Source: Limnanthes douglasii subsp. nivea
Taxonomy: Eukaryota; Streptophyta; Magnoliopsida; Brassicales; Limnanthaceae
Assembly (NCBI GenBank): GCA_036936605.1
Contig: JAUPFV010000003.1
Span: forward strand, 81,390,273-81,454,272
DNA length: 64,000 nucleotides
Reading direction: 5' to 3'
Both the position numbers and the translations under genes were made by a program. The notes beneath the pieces were generated by a model. That model did not search any database. It was not told the DNA's origin and saw only the letters and a list, made by a program, of their open reading frames with translations. Shown piece after piece: positions 57,179-64,000 of this stretch. Each line of letters opens with the position of its first letter. The stretch's first letter is position 1.

Positions 57179-57662
57179 CATTTGTGTAAATATTTACTTG
57201 TTTAAACATCCATGTAAATATTTGGGGGCATACTCTATCCTCCCTGGTGGCACGGGGAGGTTTTAATGAGGTGTCCGAGCTTTTGAATGAAATTCGATGC
57301 ATTCTTAAAAAATTTCCAAGTGTTTTAAATTTTGTTCTTTGTCACACCATCCGGATTGAAATAACTAAGGGCTATTTAAACTCTAGTCGGAGAACTTAAA
57401 CACTCTCACTATGAAATAATTAAAGGCTATTTAAACTCTAGCCATCGAAATTGGAACAAACAATGAAAGAAGATGAGATTTGTGCAAAACAGAAACATTC
57501 ATTGAAATAACTTAAAGTGCCTTGGCCTTCCAAGGAATTTTGAATGGTCAGAGTAAAACAAAAAACCTATCCGGTCAGATACCGGACACAATTACAAAAA
57601 AGAATGCCTTGGCCTTCCAAGGACTTTAGTCTGAATAAAAAGTAAACAAGGTAAATCATGAG
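57179..57662. other. G-B spacer between integrase and antisense gene
   Basis: Noncoding, conserved with 23030-23514. Confidence 0.6.
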
Positions 57663-59168
57663 TTAAGGTTGAGCCTTTGAAGATGGCTCACCTTCATCTA
57701 CCTTCTTTCCCTTAGGATCGTCTTTCTCTTCGCCAATTTTCTCCCCGGTGTGTTCTTCGTCATCTGAGGAATCACTAGAGTAGCCATACCGGTCGCCTTC
57801 GGCAATCGTATGATACGAGAGGTCTTCAGGATCAACATGAAGCCATAAGTCCCCTAGGTTCCTCTTCGGAAACTTCTCGTGGAAGAGTAGAACCATGCCA
57901 GACCTCACCTTGGCGTACATTTCCTCCTGGCTATCGATCATTCTGGTAGCATAAGCATTGATCTTAGCTTGGATCTTGGCCTCCTGCTCCTGTAGCAAAG
58001 TGGTTTTCTCCTCAGCAGCCTTAGACACTGTGTTCTCAAGAGCGATTTTGTCATTAGTCAGGTTGGTGATGATTTGATCCTTGGCTTTGGATTCTCCCTT
58101 TGAGGTGTTAAGGTCTTTCTCCAGACCGGACAGCTTCTCCTGCAGATCTTTAATGGTTTCCTCTAAAGTGGCGACTTTTGTGGTGCTTGTCTTTTGGTTT
58201 CTATTCAACTCCTCGTTTTCTTCCTTTAACATGTCAGCATTGGAAGTGGCAGTGCGAAGGTCATCGGACAGCTTCACTTTGACAGACTTGAGATCTTTGA
58301 TGATATCAGCCTGGTTTCGAACTTGTTTCTCCAACACAAGTACAGGCTGAACGTTGCTCAACAAACAGTGGGCTATGGGATCCCTTTCACTAGAAACCCT
58401 AAAAGTCTTACCATTAAAAGTGACCGTGTTGGAGGTGCTTGGAGGAAGGTAAGGCCCTGCAAAGTCATCTCTGGGAAGGTTGAGGAAGTATTCACCAAGC
58501 TCACCAAGACCGGTGATGTCTACTCCATCGATGTTGATATCTCCCCCCTCAACCTCATCAGTATGAAAGTCGCCCGGAATCTCCTCGGCATGCGTTGGGT
58601 CAGCAGGGTCAGCATGGACAGAAGGCTCCGGAGCCCGGAGAGAAAGCTCGTCTCCCTTAGAAGTTTTCTTCTTCTTGGCCTCCCGGTCTGTGCCTTCGCT
58701 TCCCTGTTTACGATTCCTCTTAGAAGCCCTTGGATGTTTTGGGAGGTTCGCTTTTTGTTTCTCAGTCTCTTGCTCCACCACTTCCAGGAGAGCAGCATCA
58801 ATTTGGCTATGGGCTGGCCTCTCCGGATCTGTTGGAGCGTCCTTCTCTGCATCAGGAGGGTTAGCATCACCCACCACCTTTTTTCCCTTCTTCTTCTTGC
58901 CTTTCATCTTGCTCGGGGCTTTGGCCCGGCCTGGCAGGAAGAGTGTCCCATCTGGTTCATGGGTCCTCTTAAGCACAACGTCCGGAGGAGGCTGGGTGGT
59001 GAGCTCCTCCCAAGTCAAGTCTCTCCGACCTGTTGTATTCCACAGGTGAGACCTTGCCAAGTTGCCACTGGTGAAAGCAACATGGAATCGATTCCCCCAT
59101 CTCTCAGCAGCCCAGGCATTAATCTTGCCACAAGTAACCTGCCCGACTTTCTGATAGTCACTAAACTC
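57663..59168 (-). CDS. G-B antisense gene, exon 2 (intact coiled-coil part)
   Basis: Open from 59204 to TAA at 57663 (513 codons if counted from the internal ATG at 59204). Blocks in order: LPKEFSDYQKVGQVTCGKIN, AWAAERWGNRFHVAFTSGNL, RRDLTWEEL, basic KMKGKKKKGKK (possible nuclear signal), Glu/Pro/Ser-rich stretch with a second basic patch RKQGSEGTDREAKKKK, FLNLPRDDFAGPYLPP, NTVTFNGKTFRVSSERDP, a coiled coil of about 140 residues, GDLWLHVDPEDLSYHTI and an acidic tail EKIGEEKDDPKGKK. No enzymatic motif is seen. Role unknown. Intactness here, next to a broken gag, is notable but may be chance. Confidence 0.7.
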   Translation of the reverse strand, partial: EFSDYQKVGQVTCGKINAWAAERWGNRFHVAFTSGNLARSHLWNTTGRRDLTWEELTTQPPPDVVLKRTHEPDGTLFLPGRAKAPSKMKGKKKKGKKVVGDANPPDAEKDAPTDPERPAHSQIDAALLEVVEQETEKQKANLPKHPRASKRNRKQGSEGTDREAKKKKTSKGDELSLRAPEPSVHADPADPTHAEEIPGDFHTDEVEGGDINIDGVDITGLGELGEYFLNLPRDDFAGPYLPPSTSNTVTFNGKTFRVSSERDPIAHCLLSNVQPVLVLEKQVRNQADIIKDLKSVKVKLSDDLRTATSNADMLKEENEELNRNQKTSTTKVATLEETIKDLQEKLSGLEKDLNTSKGESKAKDQIITNLTNDKIALENTVSKAAEEKTTLLQEQEAKIQAKINAYATRMIDSQEEMYAKVRSGMVLLFHEKFPKRNLGDLWLHVDPEDLSYHTIAEGDRYGYSSDSSDDEEHTGEKIGEEKDDPKGKKVDEGEPSSKAQP

Positions 59169-59263
59169 CTTGGGCAGTACTGCCAAGGCAAAAGTGAGAC
59201 CCATTAGTTCGAACTACGTTAGAAAATAATAGAAGAAACAAAAGTATAAAGTAGAGGACTTAC
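59169..59263 (-). other. Possible intron of G-B antisense gene
   Basis: GTAAGT donor at 59263-59258, candidate acceptor CCCAAG (59174-59169), about 95 nt, close to 93 in G-A and 89 at 45572. The frame is not cleanly restored with either acceptor. Confidence 0.4.
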
Positions 59264-60587
59264 GATCACTCCTCCACCTGCTACTGAGGAGGCTTGGGTT
59301 CTCTCCGGATTTGATCTTCTTGCCGTTCTCCCAGGCACCACTGACGAATAGGAATTGGGTCCTCCAATTCCTCTCTGCCTCCAGAAAATCATCCACCGCC
59401 TTGAAGTCATCCCCCATGTTAAAGTGGTAAAAGGGGATGTGGTGGTTTCTTCACAGGCTGGCCACTGCAGCAAACTCCTCCATTGGCAGAGGGATCCCGG
59501 ACAGCCTTGATGCCATGATGCAAGACATAATGGTGTACCAAGCGTTGGGGCTCACTGACAATCTTTGGGTCTAACTGGAACCTGAGCCCCCAGTTGAATA
59601 ACTCCGTGAATATGACCACTTCGCTTAACTTGCAATCCATAGGAGTCTCCGGGTGTATAGGAATCCTGATCTTTACGTTTTCTGGTATGCCCCACTTCGT
59701 ACGCATCCTGCCCAGCTCAGCAGTGTGGATGAATGCGTAGTTGATTTTTTGTAAGGAGAGGAGGTAATTAACGCTGACCTTGTGAAAACAAGGCCCCACT
59801 TTTCCTTCTAGGCTCTCCGGCAGATCCGGATGCCTCAAGTACAATTTCTCCTTGCCCTTATCCTTCTTGGCAACTATCTCTTTGCTGGTCTGACCGGAGG
59901 GCTCAGAATCAAATGGGGCCTCTTCAACAGAGTCCTCCATCACTTCCTCCATAATTGTTGAAGGGATTTCAGCAGCTGTAGTGGGGGGAGGGTTCAAATT
60001 TGATTCAGCCTTGTCTCCGGATTGATGGGCCTCAGTACCCCTTTGATTTCTGCTCTCCGGTAGAGTGTATGGAACAAAATTTTCTTGTTGAAGATTTGGA
60101 TTGGAACCCTCCGGTCCGGACAACCTGTCTTTGGGGGCTCTAATAGGCACCTCTGATCTGGTGCTGCTGTCCTTTGCCCCCGACTTAGAGGGAGTGTTTT
60201 TAGACCCTTGGCCTTTAACCAACCGGCCTTTCCTCCTATCGACTAACTTCTCAGGAGAGTGTTCCGTATCCGATCCCATTGCAATGAAGGGAGAGGGTTT
60301 TTTAAGGCTAGTGGCTGTAACTCCTGGCTCGACAGCAGGCTCTGATTCCTGAACTGAGGAAACAGAGAGTATGGGGGAGAGGTTGGTTTGAAATAGTTTT
60401 CTAGGCTTAGTGCCTTTGGAAGAAGAAGAGCCTCGGTCTGACTCGGTAGCAGAGGTGATTGGTCTATCAACAGGCGAGGTGGGTAACCCTGCTGCGATCC
60501 GTCTTTCTCTTTCAACTTTTGAGCCTTCTCTAACTTAGAAAGGTTGAGCCACCCGCCTTTGACAAGAGCGTTCCTCGCTGTAAACAT
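59264..60587 (-). pseudogene. G-B antisense gene, exon 1 (Transposase_28-like)
   Basis: ATG at 60587 (MFTARNALVKGGWLNLSKLE). A 1-bp loss near 60518 shifts the frame; 60279-59419 is then open for 286 codons with PRRKGRLVKGQG-type basic text, AEIPSTIMEEVMEDSVEEAP, LPESLEGKVGPCFHKVSVNY, YAFIHTAELGRMRTKWGIP and VVIFTELFNWGLRFQLDP. A deletion of about 35 bp near 59556 shifts the frame again before the N-A-W block; 59417-59264 gives DDFKAVDDFLEAERNW and FLFVSGAWENGKKI. The pattern resembles PF04195. Confidence 0.7.
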
Positions 60588-60686
60588 AAACTATCAAACA
60601 AAGTTTTTGCTTTAGAGAGAGAAAGTTTTGAGAGATTTTGCAGAGTAAATTTGAAGGAGATGGTAAAACAGTAGAAAATGAGTTTG

Positions 60687-60695
60687 TATTTATAG
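60687..60695 (-). promoter_or_regulatory. TATA box of G-B antisense gene
   Basis: CTATAAATA on the minus strand, about 100 bp upstream of the ATG at 60587. Matching TATA in G-C at 39444-39435; deleted in G-A. Supports a separate antisense promoter. Confidence 0.6.
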
Positions 60696-60856
60696 TAAAT
60701 CTGAAAAAGGAAGTTGATTCCTAGGAGAATTCGAAAAGTTTGGCAATGATTAAAAGACGGCGCTGATGTCACCACCTTTAATTAAGAGGCTGCTTTTCGA
60801 AGAAGGTGGGTTCGAAATTCAAGGTGAAAAACGGCTCAAGCAACCAATCATAGAAC

Positions 60857-60866
60857 GACACGTGTC
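60857..60866. promoter_or_regulatory. Palindromic G-box upstream of antisense gene
   Basis: GACACGTGTC, a 10-bp palindrome containing CACGTG, about 165 bp upstream of the TATA. Also in G-A at 26712-26721. bZIP and bHLH factors bind this core in plants. Confidence 0.45.
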
Positions 60867-61033
60867 CCACGAACTCTGGCAAAAACCGTTTTGAATTCGT
60901 GAAGCTTTATCTGTCCGGATAAACCCATAGCCCAAATTGACAGACTTGTCCGGATAAAAACTACCCCTGATGTCGGACTGTTTTTCAGGTCTTTGGCAAG
61001 AGTATTTGCACAAACACCTAAAAAAGGGGCTCC

Positions 61034-61442
61034 TGATGAGTCTGAATTCTGCATGCTCCCCGGACAAGGACAGTTCGGTCCAATGCCTCCGGACCGGACA
61101 GATCACTTCGAACACTCAGACCATAGGACTGTTCGAACTATGACAAAAGTACTAAAAAACCTAAACACTTCTTGACTAAGCTACTTGCTCAGTTACTTAA
61201 GAGCTCATGGGTCTTTGAACATGACCCGGGTCCATTAAACATGACCCGAAATCCCATAAGGGCCCAAACATCAGGGTATAAATACCCAACCACCTGCATT
61301 AAGTGTGGGTAATGAGAATTAACTGCTACCAGCCAGCTTAATTATCTCTCTACTCTCTACTCTAAACACATAGCACCCACATACTACTATAAAACATCAA
61401 TCAAATTACAAGTCTACCCTCAGGCGATAATTATTCACACCA
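61034..61442 (+). repeat. G-B 3' LTR
   Basis: 409 bp, preceded by the polypurine tract ctaaaaaaggggctcc (61018-61033) and followed by target duplication ACAAT. Confidence 0.95.
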
Positions 61443-61447
61443 ACAAT

Positions 61448-61852
61448 TGCAGTTTTGATTCCAAATGATTATCGGTATGGTTACCCTTTATTTAAACTTA
61501 AACACTAAACTAAACCCTTCTCCCTAAGCCTTCAAAATCAGAATAACTCTCTCTATAACTCAACAACTAGCAACATCTTCTGGCTTGTTCAGTCCTTACA
61601 GTATTATACTATTTCCTTGTACATGTCGTGCTTTAGCATCATCAGCACTGGAAAGGATCTGCCCAACCGCAGCTCCACAAGATGCAAGCAAAGCTTGTGC
61701 TCTCACTTTGTCTTTGTATGCAGACGGGTCTACCAACTGCGAGTGAAGGAGTTGGTCCAAATGTTGAGGCGTTGCGATCTTTACAGTTGTGCGAGTCTAT
61801 ATTCGTGAACCATGTCGACTACTATCTTCACAACACATTTATCCGTGGCGCT
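61448..61852. repeat. Repeat R, copy 4 (left part)
   Basis: Matches 4010-4369 and 30110-30490. The conserved minus-strand frame is at 61785-61610 (ATPQHLDQLLHSQLVDPSAY, KDKVRAQALLASCGAAVGQI). Split at 61852 by a solo LTR and resumes at 62314. Confidence 0.7.
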
Positions 61853-62313
61853 TGTAGAAAATAGTGTTTCGTTTCCGGATAATCTCTGAAGTCTTGTAAA
61901 CAATTTCTTATTGAAATATTTTTGGGGTTCTCCAAAAAAATTCAATTGGATAAAATCTAAGATATAATTTTGAACAGAGAGGATGAAAAATGATATGATC
62001 TCCTTTTTCAACAGAACCCATATTTATCAATTCGACCAACCAAAAAAACAGTTTGGAAGTTAGGGCAGTTAAGGTCTATAAAGTGGTTTTGTAATAAAAC
62101 GGCTCAAATTTAAAATTTGAATAAAACGGTCAAATTTTCAATTTCAAAATTCTGGTTTTGTAAGCTCGACCCCAGCCAGGGGCTCCGTCCCTTCATCCGG
62201 CTAATCATGATTTAATCTAACAAGCGTGCACTCCGCACTCTACGCCTTGTTTGATAATGTATCATGGTTAAATTGGTCGACTAGTCAATCCAATTACACT
62301 AAAATAAATAACA
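61853..62313 (-). mobile_element. Solo copia LTR of the C6 family
   Basis: 461 bp. On the minus strand TGTTATTTATTTTAGTG...TTTTCTACA. Flanked by gcgct (61848-61852) and acgct (62314-62318), a target duplication with one change. Its first 155 bases match the C6 LTR at 62734-62580. Remnant of a full element removed by LTR-LTR recombination. Confidence 0.8.
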
Positions 62314-62556
62314 ACGCTTTCCTGTTCTACATTCCAGCATCAACACATTCTGACTGATTTATAAAGAAAATTGAGCTTGATCAAGGGGAAAGGCTATTAT
62401 ACAAAAACTATAATGACTTCACATGGTCATTATCTCAATCTCATCGACAAGGATAAGGACTGTAGTCAAATTGTTGTGCATTTTGTGCATGTTAGGTTGC
62501 AGGACAAGTCCTTGTGAAGTGTCTCCTACCATCCGGGAAACAGATCATAATATTAG
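62314..62556. repeat. Repeat R copy 4, right part, with module B
   Basis: Continues R, then module B (62335-62556), nearly identical in content to 14325-14555, including TGTCTC. Cut at cataatatta by C6. Confidence 0.65.
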
Positions 62557-62734
62557 GTTACACACACTTGAGCTGACCTGTCAGCTCGACCCCAGTCAGG
62601 GGATTTCGCCCCTTGACCCCGCTAATCATGATCTAATATAACAAGCGTGCACTCCACACTCTACGACTTCTTTGATAATGTATCATGATTAAATTGGTCG
62701 ACTAGTCGATCCAATTACACTAAAATAAATAACA
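62557..62734 (-). repeat. C6 3' LTR, truncated
   Basis: Begins TGTTATTTATTTTAG on the minus strand and shares the gactagtcgaccaattt and ctcgacccc blocks with the solo LTR. The left end is cut at module B. Confidence 0.7.
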
Positions 62735-62758
62735 ATCCTCCCCTATTTTAGTGTAATT
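62713..62758. other. Perfect 15-bp inverted repeat around the C6 PPT-LTR border
   Basis: AATTACACTAAAATA (62713-62727) and TATTTTAGTGTAATT (62744-62758) are exact reverse complements. The 16-nt loop holds the core of the polypurine tract (GGGGAGGA on the minus strand) and the first LTR bases. Confidence 0.85.
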
Positions 62759-63258
62759 CATGATCTACTAATCACAATCATATCAAATATCAAATTTATG
62801 CATAAATGAAATATCGTAACGATTGAATTTCACATTAGTATATTACACATTACAAATATTCGAATATCAAGTTATCACTAAGGATTGAACCTTTACTATT
62901 CACAATGAATACATGAAAATAATATACACATAAATTTACATTCTCACTTGTTCTTACTTGACACTATATTTTACTAGCCTTGTGTCCTTATCCTTCTTAA
63001 GCATATCAAAGCCAAGTCCTAGCTTCTTGAAGCGGCATGCTCAAATAGGTAGTTCTTTTCATCTTGCACCTACATATGAAATTTTTCAAAAGAGCTATTA
63101 AGAAGATAATCTTCAACCTTCACAACTTGCAGGTCTGAACGGATACGTCGGGATGATATACAAATGTGTTCCAATCTCTTGATGTTAAGATTTCCACATT
63201 GAAAAACAACACCTAATGTCATATTAGATGGGAATTGGGTATCTCAACATGAGAGATT
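62759..63258. other. C6 3' noncoding region
   Basis: Between the RNase H stop and the polypurine tract. No frame; on the minus strand gcatgccgcttcaagaagct and cacaaggctag text only. Confidence 0.5.
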
Positions 63259-63999
63259 TCAGATGGACTTTAATCCCATCCCAATAGCCGATTTGTGCAC
63301 AAGATATCTATTTAACCCTTTGGTTAAATGGTCGGCTACGTTATATTGAGTTCTCACAAACTCTACTGAAATAACATCATGCGTGATACGCTCACGAATC
63401 ATACTGTGTCTAACACCTAAGTGTCTAGACCTGCCTTTGTAAAATTGTCTATATACATTAGCCAAGGCAGCCTCACTATCATATTTGATAGATATAGGTG
63501 ATATCGGTTTGGGCCACAACGGAATTTCATAAATTAAATTTCTTAGCCACTCAGCTTCTTTACTCGCTGTTGCTAATGCCACAAACTCTGATTCCATTGT
63601 TGAATCAGTAATACAAGTTTGTTTCTTAGACGCCCAAGAGATAGCACCTCCCCCAAGTTGAGATACCCATCCACTTGTGGAAGAATGATCTTCCATATTG
63701 GAAATGTAACTCGCGTCTGAATATCCTTCAAGTACAGAAGGAAATACGGTATAAGTTAAACCATAATTCATGGTTCCTTTCAAATACTTGAATACTCGAT
63801 TTAAAGCTTCCCAATGATGTGAACTAGGATTGCTAGTATACCTAATAAGTTTTCCAACAGCAAAGGCAATATCCGGCCTAGTTCTAGTCATGGCATACAT
63901 AAGACACCCGATGGCTCTCGAGTATTCAAGTTGAGATATAGCAATACCTTTATTAGGTAAAAGCTTAAGACTAGGATCTATAGGTGTTCTTACTGGATA
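63259..63999 (-). CDS. Copia RNase H (C6), 5'-partial, open
   Basis: One open frame from the window edge to TAG at 63259. Near the edge [14 protein letters not shown], then [138 protein letters not shown]. The acidic residues of RNase H (D in SDAS, E in MESEF, D in YDSEA, D in VADH) are all present. No stop or frameshift, unlike every other copia frame here, so C6 may be a younger insertion. RT lies beyond the edge. Confidence 0.92.
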   Translation of the reverse strand, partial: YPVRTPIDPSLKLLPNKGIAISQLEYSRAIGCLMYAMTRTRPDIAFAVGKLIRYTSNPSSHHWEALNRVFKYLKGTMNYGLTYTVFPSVLEGYSDASYISNMEDHSSTSGWVSQLGGGAISWASKKQTCITDSTMESEFVALATASKEAEWLRNLIYEIPLWPKPISPISIKYDSEAALANVYRQFYKGRSRHLGVRHSMIRERITHDVISVEFVRTQYNVADHLTKGLNRYLVHKSAIGMGLKSI

Positions 64000-64000
64000 A

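Larger units (their letters stand above)
51120..61442 (+). mobile_element. Ty3/gypsy element G-B (Tat-type), best preserved
   Basis: LTRs 51120-51528 and 61034-61442, both 409 bp, differ at about 14 positions. Target duplication is ACAAT at 51115-51119 and 61443-61447, exact. 10,323 bp long. All domains are present: gag, protease, RT, RNase H, archaeal-type RNase H, integrase on plus; two-part antisense gene on minus with its TATA box. Pol is one frame from RT to the integrase end with a single extra stop. Gag has a 34-bp deletion and several nonsense changes, so the copy is not autonomous. Confidence 0.95.
62557..64000 (-). mobile_element. Copia element C6, 3' end only
   Basis: Minus strand: RNase H (63999-63259), 3' noncoding region, polypurine tract (62749-62735) and a short 3' LTR (62734-62557). 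The rest lies beyond the right edge. The LTR is about 180 bp against 461 bp for the solo LTR, so it is truncated. Confidence 0.8.

Noticed and set aside
58323..59207. A 294-codon plus-strand frame opposite the G-B antisense gene
   Set aside because: It is the complement of exon 2. Its translation has no domain, and the minus frame shows conserved blocks shared by G-A, G-C and the 44.5-kb copy.
1..64000. Endogenous pararetrovirus (caulimovirid) among the RT sequences
   Set aside because: All RT regions sit in gag-pro-RT-RH-IN (gypsy) or gag-pro-IN-RT-RH (copia) order, with LTRs; no movement protein or coat motif was found.
1..64000. CRISPR arrays, bacterial operons or organelle DNA
   Set aside because: Tandem repeats are 35-63 bp with no spacers, and all coding signals are plant retroelements or SAUR.

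Overview
The window is nuclear DNA of a flowering plant, most likely a eudicot. The evidence is the nested Ty1/copia and Ty3/gypsy LTR retrotransposons of plant type, initiator-Met-tRNA primer-binding sites (TGGTATCAGAGC), a terminal-repeat retrotransposon in miniature (TRIM), and one intact plant-only auxin-response gene (SAUR). No rRNA, tRNA, CRISPR or bacterial-type operon was seen. I cannot name the species. All family names used here (G, C, T, R, X, Z, M, B) are local labels.

Layout. 1-2400: minus-strand remnant of a Tat-type gypsy element (G-D). 2751-4369: AT-rich repeat R, split by a complete but internally deleted copia element C1 (4370-7453, TSD ccatg/ccata). 7753-10036: tandem array of TRIM T1, whose first LTR carries an 832-bp templated copy of the C1 region. 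10445-13948: repeat M, copia remnant C2, a complete T1 (11865-12744) and an orphan copia 3' LTR. 14751-15150: a SAUR gene, the only convincing host gene. 17063-27297: gypsy G-A (TSD ataac) inserted in repeat X. 28790-31723: second R copy, a T2 LTR joined to copia RT, and copia C3, which is split by gypsy G-C (31724-40175, TSD aatat/aatac). 40176-41585: rest of C3. 41935-44047: second X copy and third R copy. 44460-45892: a lone relative of the gypsy antisense gene. 45893-51119: copia remnants C4 and C5. 51120-61442: gypsy G-B (TSD acaat), the best preserved element. 61443-64000: fourth R copy, a 461-bp solo LTR (TSD gcgct/acgct) and the 3' end of copia C6, which runs off the window with an open RNase H frame.

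How the parts work. The G elements encode gag, protease, RT, RNase H, a second (archaeal-type) RNase H and integrase on one strand. They carry a separate gene on the opposite strand between integrase and the 3' LTR, with its own TATA box and a product resembling the plant 'putative gypsy type transposase' family plus a coiled coil. Three diverged G copies keep one in-frame UAG, followed by CAA, exactly between protease and RT. This is the strongest candidate for an undescribed expression mechanism here. The T1/T2 LTRs carry a plant snRNA-gene promoter signature: a USE box and a TATA box exactly 24 nt apart in every full LTR seen, the spacing associated with Pol III. Every retroelement seen in enough length to judge is defective through nonsense changes, frameshifts or deletions; C6 cannot be judged because only its 3' end is present.
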